A DNA stretch of 7,705 nt from an uncultured Clostridia bacterium (GTDB lineage: Bacteria > Bacillota > Clostridia > Oscillospirales > Acutalibacteraceae): positions 1 through 7,705 of the forward strand of contig CAMPAT010000029.1 of NCBI GenBank assembly GCA_946633275.1, written 5' to 3'. The notes under the pieces were generated by a model. The model was not told the DNA's origin. It ran no database searches and worked only from the letters and a program-made list of their open reading frames with translations. How positions within the stretch are numbered: position 1 is the stretch's first letter; every line of letters starts with the position of its first letter. Position numbers and translations under genes: made by a program. Of the stretch, positions 1-7,035 are shown piece after piece.

Positions 1-887
1 GCGGCAAGGTAGCTACTGATTATTTGTATATTTACTATATCGCGAAGGGCGGTCTTTACCGCTTTGAGCCTGATACGGAGAGCTATGCCAAGGTCTATAA
101 CTCAGACAATTCGCTCTCGTCGCTCAATCTTCGCGGTGACTATATTTATTTCGTTGACGACGCACAGCATAAACTGCTTAAGCTGCAGAAGGGCGCAAAG
201 GCACCGAGCTCTGTTGCTGATAACGTTAATATGGCGTACGTTTTTGACAATACGGTGTACTTCGTTACCGTGAATAACGACCTTTGCATTATGGACGCAA
301 AGGAGCTTCAGCCGAAGACGCTTTACTCCTCGGCTGACGACGAGCTGAGATTAGTCGGAATCTCGAAGAACAGAGTTTTCTTCGCCGTTAAGGATTACAG
401 CGGCAAGGTCGATTATCTCACTATCGCCAAGAACGGCGAACAAATGCCGTCTGCATTCCGCGAGAGCGAAGCTGCCGACAGTAAGCTCGTCCTCGAAAAC
501 GGATTTATGTATTTTTATACTGCAAACGTAAACGGCACTTATAAAGTCAATCGCCAGAAATTCGGCAGTCAGAGAATTGTTACTCTTGCTGAAAACGGCG
601 ACGGCTCAAACTATATCACGGTTGAAAATAACAGACTTTACTATTCTGAGCTTTCCGACGGCAAGTTCTATATGAACGAGATTAATATGAATTCTGAGAA
701 AAATAAGCATCTGATTTCAGTCGGCAGCGCTCAGGCTAATCATACGCTGAGATTTTACCACGGCGGCGAGTACGATTTCGTTATCGGTAATAAGTCCGAG
801 GGCGGAGAATTCGTCTACCGCGCAGGCTGTATGTACACCGGCTCAACGAACTTTATGAAGCTCGAAGACGGCAGCTGGAAGTATTAA
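1..887 (+). CDS. Beta-propeller-like (DUF5050-type) protein, 5'-truncated
   Basis: The frame is open to the left edge (first full codon at base 3, no stop upstream of a TTG at 24), so this is the C-terminal part of a longer protein; the TTG is very likely an internal leucine codon. About 294 codons are visible, ending in TAA at 885-887. Counting from the TTG, short aromatic beta-strand motifs recur about every 38-43 residues: YIYY near 2, YIYF near 40, VYFV near 78, VFFA near 118, FMYF near 161 and LYYS near 205. Each is followed by a polar turn and another strand. This spacing is typical of DUF5050/LRP1-like six-bladed propellers, which in Clostridia are often on secreted or lipid-anchored proteins. 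No membrane segment or catalytic motif is visible here, and any signal peptide would lie outside the window. The ligand is unknown. No terminator with a T-run follows. Confidence 0.72.
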   Translation, partial: GKVATDYLYIYYIAKGGLYRFEPDTESYAKVYNSDNSLSSLNLRGDYIYFVDDAQHKLLKLQKGAKAPSSVADNVNMAYVFDNTVYFVTVNNDLCIMDAKELQPKTLYSSADDELRLVGISKNRVFFAVKDYSGKVDYLTIAKNGEQMPSAFRESEAADSKLVLENGFMYFYTANVNGTYKVNRQKFGSQRIVTLAENGDGSNYITVENNRLYYSELSDGKFYMNEINMNSEKNKHLISVGSAQANHTLRFYHGGEYDFVIGNKSEGGEFVYRAGCMYTGSTNFMKLEDGSWKY

Positions 888-902
888 TCATAAATATATA
901 AT

Positions 903-1045
903 GGGTGAGGGAGATTCCCCTGTGAGGTACTCCCCGCATAACGGGGAGATGTCACGAAGTGACAGAGGGGAGCGTCTGCGCCAGCAAAAATGTCCGCTTG
1001 CGGACAAAAGGGTGAGGCGCCCGCTCCAAGGGAAGCCCTCCCAAA
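903..1045. repeat. Palindrome-rich intergenic element
   Basis: This stretch between two genes is packed with short perfect inverted repeats. CTCCCCG/CGGGGAG (930-936 with 942-948) has a 5-base loop. TGTCAC/GTGACA (950-955 with 959-964) has a 3-base loop. TGTCCG/CGGACA (991-996 with 1001-1006) has a 4-base loop, and AGGG/CCCT (1029-1032 with 1036-1039) is a small fourth one. A second GGGGAG at 967-972 could replace the first partner of CTCCCC, enclosing the second hairpin in a larger stem. GGGTGAGG occurs directly repeated at 903-910 and 1010-1017. From memory, G/C-rich blocks of this kind are scattered between genes in gut Clostridia and give rise to spurious small reading frames. No T-run follows, so it is not a typical intrinsic terminator. 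Its copy number in the genome cannot be seen here. Confidence 0.65.
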
Positions 1046-1080
1046 AGCTCATAGCTTGTAGCTTGCAGCTCAAAGCTAAG
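1046..1080. repeat. 7-bp-period AGCT tandem repeat, five units
   Basis: AGCT starts at 1046, 1053, 1060, 1067 and 1074, exactly every seven bases. The units are AGCTCAT, AGCTTGT, AGCTTGC, AGCTCAA and AGCTAAG. The four-base core is invariant while the three-base spacer varies. It sits directly between the palindrome-rich element and the ribosome-site hairpin of the flippase gene. The role is unknown. Confidence 0.75.
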
Positions 1081-1095
1081 TTTACGGAGTAAACT
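1079..1095 (+). promoter_or_regulatory. Ribosome-site hairpin before the flippase gene
   Basis: AGTTTAC (1079-1085) and GTAAACT (1089-1095) are perfect reverse complements around a three-base GGA loop, directly abutting the ATG at 1096. The Shine-Dalgarno-like GGAG (1086-1089) is therefore the loop plus the first base of the 3' stem arm. In RNA the stem would compete with ribosome binding or present GGA in its loop. The structure is read directly from the sequence; the regulatory effect is an inference. Confidence 0.55.
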
Positions 1096-2520
1096 ATGGA
1101 TAAATACAAAAAACTTGCGACAAATACAATAATATTTGCAATCGGCACATTTTCGTCCAAGGTGTTGTCGTTCCTGCTTATGCCGTTTGTTACGAGAATG
1201 CTCGAGCACGGGCAGTACGGCGACGCGGACCTTATTCAGCAGACGGCAAACGTGCTTATCCCGATTGTGTTCCTTCAGGTAAACAGTGCGGTGCTTCGCT
1301 TTGCGCTCGACAAGGACGGCGACAAGGGCGAGGTGTTCAGCGTGGGTCTGCGCACGACGTTTATCGGCTTCGGCGTGTTCCTGCTGTTATGGTATCCTAT
1401 AAGTCTTATTCAGATTAAGGATTTCCGCCTCGGCGATTATATAGTCCTGATTTACGTTTTTGTTCTCGTTTCAGGATTGCGCCAGCTCTGCCAGCAGTTC
1501 GTCAGAGGTTGCGGCGAGGTTAAGATTTTTGCAGTCGACGGTATTATTGCAACGGCGACTACGCTTGCCTTTAATCTTCTTTTCCTCGGACCGCTTCATT
1601 GGGGTGTGAACGGTTATATCCTCGCTGTTATCGCGTCTGACGCGTGCTCGGTTGCGTTCCTTTTCGTAACGTGCAAGCTCTGGAGATACGTAAAATTCAG
1701 GGGCGTTCGCAAGAGTACGGCAATCGATATGCTTAAGTATTCAATCCCGATGATGCCGACTATTATCCTCTGGTGGATTATTAATGTTTCGGACAGATAT
1801 ATGGTTACGGGATTTATCGGCTCGGGCGCAAATGGACTTTATACCGCCGCTTCAAAAATACCGAATTTTGTAATTATGTTCTCGTCGATATTTATTGACG
1901 CGTGGCAGCTTTCCGCAGTAGATGAGTATGATAATGATGACCGCGAGGGATTCTTTACTAACGTTTTCCGCGTTTATTCCGGCGGAGTGTTTACCGTTTC
2001 TGCTGCGCTTATTGTCGCATGTCAGCTTCTCACTAAGATTCTTGTTGCACCGAGCTATTACGATTCGTGGCAGTACGTTCCTATTCTTATTATGGCGACG
2101 ACTATTTCGTGCCACGTTAATTTCCTCGCTTCAGTCTATATGGCGGAGAAGAAAAATATTATGGCTATGGTGACGGCGCTTTCCGGCGCGGTTACGAATA
2201 TAGTGCTTAACCTTGTGCTTATTCCTGTTATCGGCGCAAACGGTGCAGCTATTGCGACTCTTGCTGCGTTCATTATGGTATTTATTACACGCGGAATTGA
2301 TACGAAAAGGTTTATTAAGATTAATTATAAAACTCCTGTCGTAGCTGCAGAGCTCGTCATTCTCGCGGTTCAGGCGGCAGTAATGCTGACGATGAAATCG
2401 GGCGTGCTTATGTATGCGATTGAGATTTTGCTCGTATTAGTTATGCTCTTCGTAAACCTGAAACCGATTAAGGAACTTCTCACTCTTCTTGTCGATAAAT
2501 TCCTTAAAAAGAGAAAATAG
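1096..2520 (+). CDS. Oligosaccharide/polysaccharide flippase (MOP superfamily, Wzx-like)
   Basis: The 474-residue protein is almost entirely hydrophobic helices separated by short charged loops, fitting the 12-14 membrane spans of MOP-superfamily polysaccharide transporters, and its length is normal for them. Family-like features are the N-terminal helix (about 9-33) ending in a conserved Arg-containing loop with YGDADL at 41-46, the SIPMMP segment at 216-221 that opens the second half, NVSDRYMV at 230-237, ANGLYTAASKIPNF at 245-258, and a GANGAAIATL helix at 380-389. The C-terminus is basic (KFLKKRK). Members move lipid-linked sugar units from the inner to the outer face of the cytoplasmic membrane for capsule, exopolysaccharide or teichoic-acid-like polymers. 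The ATG at 1096 is preceded six bases away by GGAG. No glycosyltransferase or polymerase lies beside it in the window, so the substrate cannot be assigned. A MATE-type transporter is less likely from the motifs. Confidence 0.88.
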   Translation: MDKYKKLATNTIIFAIGTFSSKVLSFLLMPFVTRMLEHGQYGDADLIQQTANVLIPIVFLQVNSAVLRFALDKDGDKGEVFSVGLRTTFIGFGVFLLLWYPISLIQIKDFRLGDYIVLIYVFVLVSGLRQLCQQFVRGCGEVKIFAVDGIIATATTLAFNLLFLGPLHWGVNGYILAVIASDACSVAFLFVTCKLWRYVKFRGVRKSTAIDMLKYSIPMMPTIILWWIINVSDRYMVTGFIGSGANGLYTAASKIPNFVIMFSSIFIDAWQLSAVDEYDNDDREGFFTNVFRVYSGGVFTVSAALIVACQLLTKILVAPSYYDSWQYVPILIMATTISCHVNFLASVYMAEKKNIMAMVTALSGAVTNIVLNLVLIPVIGANGAAIATLAAFIMVFITRGIDTKRFIKINYKTPVVAAELVILAVQAAVMLTMKSGVLMYAIEILLVLVMLFVNLKPIKELLTLLVDKFLKKRK

Positions 2521-2543
2521 ACACATTAATTGTTATATGGTGC

Positions 2544-2572
2544 TTGAATTATATGCGTTTTTAGTGTATAAT
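2544..2572 (+). promoter_or_regulatory. Sigma-A-type promoter of the glycogen-degradation unit
   Basis: TTGAAT at 2544-2549 (4 of 6 consensus) lies 17 bases before a perfect TATAAT at 2567-2572. Initiation would fall near 2579, giving a leader of about 49 bases to the glgP start at 2628, which has GGAGG at 2617-2621. The promoter lies in an A/T-rich gap. ACACATTAA occurs on both sides of it (2521-2529 and 2580-2588). Confidence 0.75.
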
Positions 2573-2627
2573 AGCCAAAACACATTAAATAATATTAAAA
2601 TTAGCAAATAACTTTTGGAGGATTTGT

Positions 2628-5102
2628 ATGAAAACTACACTTTCCACTACACAAGCAAAAAAACTTATTTCAGACAAATTATCGCACTTTTTCGGCGTTA
2701 CGCCGAGCGTGGCGTCAGACGAGCAGTTTTATAAGGCTGTTTCGATGATTGTAAGAGATAAATTGATTGAAAAGAACTCTGAGTTCAGAGAGAGCGCAAG
2801 CGAGAGCGACTCAAAGCAGATTTACTATCTCTGTATGGAATTCCTTATGGGACGTTCACTTAAGAATAATCTTTATAACCTCGGTCTTACGAAGGTGTTT
2901 GATGACGCGCTCAGCTCAATGGATGTAAGTCTCGATAACCTTTATGAGCTCGAGCCTGACGCAGGTCTCGGCAACGGCGGCCTCGGCAGACTTGCTGCTT
3001 GTTATCTTGACGGACTTGCAACTGACGGTTTCCAGTCTATGGGATATTCTATCAGATATGAGGCAGGTATCTTCAAGCAGAAGCTTGTTGACGGCTGGCA
3101 GACTGAGCTTCCCGATTTCTGGCTTCCCGGCGGCGACGTTTGGCTTGTTCCGCGTGAGGAGCGCGCTTGCGAGGTTAAGTTCGAGGGTAAGATTGTTGAC
3201 GTGTGGGACGGCGATTATCACCACGTTGACCACGTTGACGCTAATGTAGTAACTGCTATTCCTTATGATATGTATGTATCCGGCGCAGGCGAGGGCGTAT
3301 CGCGACTTCGCCTCTGGGCTTCAAAGAAGCCCGAGCTTGATATGGCGCTCTTTAACCAGGGCTCGTATGTAAAGGCTATGGAGCAGTCTGCTATGGCAGA
3401 GGCAATCTCAAAAATCCTTTATCCTGCCGATAACTCGCCTGAGGGCAAGGCGCTCAGACTCCGTCAGCAGTACTTCCTTGTTTCTGCTTCAATCCAGGAT
3501 ATAATTCAGCGTCACCTTACCAAGTACGGCACGCTTGATAACCTTCCGGAGAAGGTTGCAATTCATATTAACGATACTCACCCGACTATGGCTATCCCTG
3601 AGCTTATGCGTATTCTGCTCGACGAGTGCGGTTACGGCTGGGATGAGGCTTGGTCAATCGTGACGAGAACTGTAGCTTATACTAACCACACGGTTATGAA
3701 GGAAGCGCTTGAGTGCTGGACAGAAGAGCTTTACAGCAGACTTCTCCCTCGTATTTATCAGATTACTAAGGAGATTGACAACCGCTTCAGAGCTTACGTA
3801 TGGTCTGCAACTCAGGACGCAGACAGAGTTGAGAGAATGGCTATCATTTCCGGCGGCGCAGTACGTATGGCTAATCTCTGCGTTATAGGCTCTCACAGCG
3901 TTAACGGCGTATCAGCTCTTCACAGCGAAATACTCAAGGATACTGTGTTCAGCGATTTTTATAACCTTACTCCCGATAAATTCACTAATGTAACTAACGG
4001 TATTGCATTCAGACGCTGGCTCTGCCAGGCTAACCCTGCGCTCACCGAATATATTACTTCACTTATCGGAGATAAATTCATTACTCAAGCAGACGAGCTT
4101 ATCAAACTCCGCGATTATAAGGATGACAAAGCTGTTCTCGCAAAGCTCGCTGAGATTAAGCACGAAAACAAAGTCCGTTTTGCAAAATATCTTAAGAAAA
4201 AGCAGGGCGTTGAAATTAACCCTGACTCAATTTTCGACGTACAGGTTAAGCGCCTTCACGAGTATAAGAGACAGCAGCTTAATATTCTCAATATTATTGC
4301 CGAGTATCAGATGCTCAAGGCTAACCCGAACGCAGATTATTATCCGAAGACATATATCTTCGCTTCAAAAGCGGCTCCCGGTTACTTCATGGCGAAGAAG
4401 CTCATTGAGCTTATCGACGCTCTTTCAAAGGTTATCAATAATGACCCCGATGTAAACGGAAAGCTCAAGGTTGTATTCGTTGAGGATTATAACGTTTCTG
4501 TCGCAGAGGTGCTTATGCCTGCTGCCGACGTATCGGAGCAGATTTCGCTCGCAGGTACGGAGGCTTCGGGTACAGGTAATATGAAGCTTATGCTTAACGG
4601 CGCAGTAACTCTCGGCACGCTCGACGGCGCAAATGTTGAGATTTACGATGCAGTAGGCAAGGATAATATCGTTATCTTTGGTCTTAAGACTCCCGAGGTT
4701 GAGCAACTTAAGCGCACAGGATATCACCCGATGAATTATCTTAATAATAATGAAGTTCTTAAGAACGCTGTCGATTTCATTATGGCAGGCGTTAACGGCA
4801 AGCGTTTTGACGAAGTAACTTCTTCGCTTATGAACGTTGACCCGTATATGGCTCTCGCCGATTTTGCTGATTATCAGAAAGCTCAGGCAGAGATTCAGCA
4901 GCTTTATAAGAATCAAGATAAGTTCACTAAGGTTTCGCTTATGAATATCAGCGGCGCAGGCGTGTTCAGCGCAGACCGTTCTATTATGGACTACGCAAAC
5001 CGTATCTGGCATACCGCTCCCGTTCAGAAGAAGGAAGAGGCAAAGCCGAAAACCTCCAAGAAGCCATCCCCGAAAAAGAGAACTTCAAGAAAAGCAAAAT
5101 AA
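2628..5102 (+). CDS. glgP: Glycogen/maltodextrin phosphorylase (GT35)
   Basis: This PLP enzyme releases glucose-1-phosphate by phosphorolysis of non-reducing alpha-1,4-glucan ends in the cytoplasm. The family signatures appear in order: YYLCMEFLMGRSL (66-78), DAGLGNGGLGRL (111-122), RYEAGIFKQ (143-151), INDTHPT (314-320), YTNHTVMKEALE (351-362), VTNGIAFRRW (455-464) and VQVKRLHEYKR (538-548). The cofactor site EASGTGNMK spans 645-653 and makes Lys653 the expected Schiff-base lysine. All catalytic regions look intact. At 824 residues it is near the usual length, but the last 27 residues (798-824) form an extra Lys/Arg-rich tail after the normal RIWH ending. The start is supported by GGAGG six bases upstream of ATG and by the promoter at 2544-2572. 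The next gene begins three bases after the stop, so the two form a unit. The sequence does not decide between glycogen and maltodextrin as main substrate; glgP is used as the general name. Confidence 0.97.
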   Translation: MKTTLSTTQAKKLISDKLSHFFGVTPSVASDEQFYKAVSMIVRDKLIEKNSEFRESASESDSKQIYYLCMEFLMGRSLKNNLYNLGLTKVFDDALSSMDVSLDNLYELEPDAGLGNGGLGRLAACYLDGLATDGFQSMGYSIRYEAGIFKQKLVDGWQTELPDFWLPGGDVWLVPREERACEVKFEGKIVDVWDGDYHHVDHVDANVVTAIPYDMYVSGAGEGVSRLRLWASKKPELDMALFNQGSYVKAMEQSAMAEAISKILYPADNSPEGKALRLRQQYFLVSASIQDIIQRHLTKYGTLDNLPEKVAIHINDTHPTMAIPELMRILLDECGYGWDEAWSIVTRTVAYTNHTVMKEALECWTEELYSRLLPRIYQITKEIDNRFRAYVWSATQDADRVERMAIISGGAVRMANLCVIGSHSVNGVSALHSEILKDTVFSDFYNLTPDKFTNVTNGIAFRRWLCQANPALTEYITSLIGDKFITQADELIKLRDYKDDKAVLAKLAEIKHENKVRFAKYLKKKQGVEINPDSIFDVQVKRLHEYKRQQLNILNIIAEYQMLKANPNADYYPKTYIFASKAAPGYFMAKKLIELIDALSKVINNDPDVNGKLKVVFVEDYNVSVAEVLMPAADVSEQISLAGTEASGTGNMKLMLNGAVTLGTLDGANVEIYDAVGKDNIVIFGLKTPEVEQLKRTGYHPMNYLNNNEVLKNAVDFIMAGVNGKRFDEVTSSLMNVDPYMALADFADYQKAQAEIQQLYKNQDKFTKVSLMNISGAGVFSADRSIMDYANRIWHTAPVQKKEEAKPKTSKKPSPKKRTSRKAK

Positions 5103-5105
5103 TAT

Positions 5106-6965
5106 ATGACTATCTTTAATTCACGCAAAACTGAATATAAAGATAAAATCAGAGCCATTGCCACCGATGAGGAGGTAAGGCTCTGTATTGTCGTGCCGAG
5201 AAGTTTGTCCTGCAGCTGCGCCCGGCTCGTTGTACATAAGGAAAACGAGGATAACGTATATTACTCGATGTTCTGGGCAGGAATGTGCGGTAACGATTTC
5301 GAGTACTGGGATATTCATTTTTCTGCTACGAGCGAGGGTCTGTACTGGTATCATTTTGAACTCAATACTCCGTACGGCAGAAATTTTGTCTTTAATTCAA
5401 AAAACGGAATCGGTGAGATTATGCCTGAGGGCAACGACTTCCAGCAGACTGTTTACGATAAGAATTTCACCACTCCCGACTGGCTCAAGGGCGGACTGAT
5501 TTACCAGATTTTTCCTGACCGTTTTTATAACAGCGGCGCTGAAAAATCAGGCGTGCGCGATTCGCGCTTTATTCGTCGGTGGGGCGACGAGCCGTTCTGG
5601 AAAGACGAGCAGATGAACGGAGTCTGGAATAACGACTACTTCTGCGGCGACCTTAAGGGAATTGAGGAGAAACTGCCTTATCTTTCGGACTTGTGCGTAA
5701 GCTGTATTTACCTTAACCCGATTTTTGAGGCTAACTCAAATCACCGCTATGATACTGCCGATTATGAGAGAATCGACCCGCTTCTCGGAACTGAGGACGA
5801 CCTCAGGAGCCTTTGTAAAAAAGCGAAGGACGAATACGGAATAAGCGTTATTCTCGACGGCGTTTTCAGCCATACGGGCTGCGACAGTAAGTATTTTAAT
5901 ATCTATAATAATTACGACTCCGTCGGAGCGTATAACAGTAAGCAAAGCCCTTATTTTTCGTGGTATAAGTTCATTGATTATCCTGATGATTACCATTCGT
6001 GGTGGGGAATTAAGCTCCTTCCCGAGGTTAATGAGGAGGACGAGAGTTACCGCAATTATATCTGCGGCAAGGACGGCATTCTTCGCAAATGGCTGCGCTG
6101 CGGTATCAGCGGATGGCGGCTTGACGTCGCAGACGAGCTCCCCGATATTTTCCTTGATGACTTGAGGAAGGCTGTAAAATCCGAGGATAAGGACGCCGTG
6201 ATTATCGGCGAGGTCTGGGAGGACGCGACTACTAAGTTCGCGTACGGCGAGCGCAGACGTTACCTGCTCGGCGAGCAGCTCGATTCTGTTATGAATTATC
6301 CTTTTGCCGACGCTGTACTGAATTTCGTAAGATTTAACAACGCAGACGCATTTTTTGACAGCGTGCTCGGAATAATTGAGAATTATCCGCCTCAGGTTAC
6401 GAATGTGCTGATGAACCATATCGGAACTCACGATACTGAGAGAGCGATTAACCGCCTTGCCGGCGAGGACTGCGAGGGCAGGGGAAGAGACTGGCAGCAC
6501 GAGCATAATAATCTTTCTCATTATGATTATCTTCGCGGAGTTTCGCTGATGAAGCTTGCTTCACTTTTGCAGTACACTTTACCTGGTGTGCCGTCGCTCT
6601 ATTATGGCGATGAAATCGGTATGATGGGATATAAGGACCCGTTTAACCGCGGATGTATGAGCTGGGATAATAAGAATGATGAGCTTCTCAGATGGTATAA
6701 GCGACTTGGCGAAATCCGACGCGGTTGTCACGTGTTTAAGAAGGGCGAGTTCATTCCTGTTTTCTGCTCACATAAGACGATTGCGTATAAGCGAGCTGAC
6801 GATACAAGCGAGGTGCTCGTTGCGATGAACCTCGATGAAATGCCGGTTGATATCGAAATCGGCTCTGAGTGGGAAAATTCCTATACGCTCCTCGGCGAAG
6901 TTGCAGGCGCGCATACAATAATTCTCGAGCCTTACCGCTACGCATTAATCACGAGAGTAAAATAA
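5106..6965 (+). CDS. GH13 alpha-glucan hydrolase (neopullulanase/maltogenic amylase-like)
   Basis: This 619-residue alpha-amylase-superfamily enzyme has no signal peptide, so it should act in the cytoplasm. An N-terminal beta-rich region (about 20-105) resembles the Ig/CBM34-like domain of neopullulanases and cyclomaltodextrinases. The TIM barrel starts near GLIYQIFPDRF (130-140). Conserved regions are DGVFSH (251-256), an LPEVN segment (305-309) at the place of the LPDLD/MPKLN motif, GWRLDVAD with nucleophile Asp340, IIGEVW with acid/base Glu369, and HDTE with stabilising Asp443. The catalytic triad is complete. A beta domain closes the protein (about 540-619). Known relatives cut alpha-1,4 and often alpha-1,6 bonds in maltodextrin, pullulan or cyclodextrin, so it may trim phosphorylase limit dextrins or short maltooligosaccharides. 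The ATG follows the glgP stop by three bases and has only a weak purine-rich stretch (5087-5094) upstream, so translational coupling is likely. The exact subfamily and specificity cannot be fixed from sequence alone. Confidence 0.92.
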   Translation: MTIFNSRKTEYKDKIRAIATDEEVRLCIVVPRSLSCSCARLVVHKENEDNVYYSMFWAGMCGNDFEYWDIHFSATSEGLYWYHFELNTPYGRNFVFNSKNGIGEIMPEGNDFQQTVYDKNFTTPDWLKGGLIYQIFPDRFYNSGAEKSGVRDSRFIRRWGDEPFWKDEQMNGVWNNDYFCGDLKGIEEKLPYLSDLCVSCIYLNPIFEANSNHRYDTADYERIDPLLGTEDDLRSLCKKAKDEYGISVILDGVFSHTGCDSKYFNIYNNYDSVGAYNSKQSPYFSWYKFIDYPDDYHSWWGIKLLPEVNEEDESYRNYICGKDGILRKWLRCGISGWRLDVADELPDIFLDDLRKAVKSEDKDAVIIGEVWEDATTKFAYGERRRYLLGEQLDSVMNYPFADAVLNFVRFNNADAFFDSVLGIIENYPPQVTNVLMNHIGTHDTERAINRLAGEDCEGRGRDWQHEHNNLSHYDYLRGVSLMKLASLLQYTLPGVPSLYYGDEIGMMGYKDPFNRGCMSWDNKNDELLRWYKRLGEIRRGCHVFKKGEFIPVFCSHKTIAYKRADDTSEVLVAMNLDEMPVDIEIGSEWENSYTLLGEVAGAHTIILEPYRYALITRVK

Positions 6966-6973
6966 GATTATTG

Positions 6974-7005
6974 CCTCTGACATTTTGTCAGAGGTTTTAT
7001 TTTTT
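6974..7005 (+). terminator. Intrinsic terminator after the glycogen-degradation unit
   Basis: CCTCTGACA (6974-6982) pairs perfectly with TGTCAGAGG (6986-6994) around a TTT loop, a 9-bp stem, and is followed by TTTTATTTTTT to 7005. It begins nine bases after the GH13 stop codon and ends the two-gene transcript. Confidence 0.95.
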
Positions 7006-7035
7006 AAAAAATATCCGAAAAATGATAATAAATTA

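Noticed and set aside
24..26. TTG at 24 as the true start of the first gene
   Set aside because: The frame continues open to the window edge, no GGAGG-like site precedes the TTG, and the protein begins in the middle of a repeat unit.
897..902. TATAAT as a possible -10 box for the flippase gene
   Set aside because: No TTGACA-like hexamer lies 16-18 bases upstream and the surroundings are a simple TA run, so it was not annotated as a promoter.
903..1080. CRISPR array or riboswitch in the structured intergenic interval
   Set aside because: There are no long identical repeats with uniform unique spacers, and no recognisable aptamer core; the stems are independent short palindromes.
888..1160. 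Open minus-strand frame of 90 codons across the intergenic element, and related frames at 901-1092 (+) and 952-1209 (-)
   Set aside because: They are made from the palindromic repeat and the antisense of the flippase start, with no ribosome site or recognisable domain; repeats of this type often produce such spurious frames.
4425..5012. Antisense open frame of 195 codons inside glgP
   Set aside because: It lies fully opposite a strongly conserved phosphorylase region, has Cys- and His-rich low-plausibility sequence and no family resemblance; it is a shadow of codon usage.
5736..6521. Antisense open frame of 261 codons inside the GH13 gene
   Set aside because: Although long and hydrophobic, it is exactly opposite the catalytic barrel core, and no promoter or ribosome site was recognised for it.
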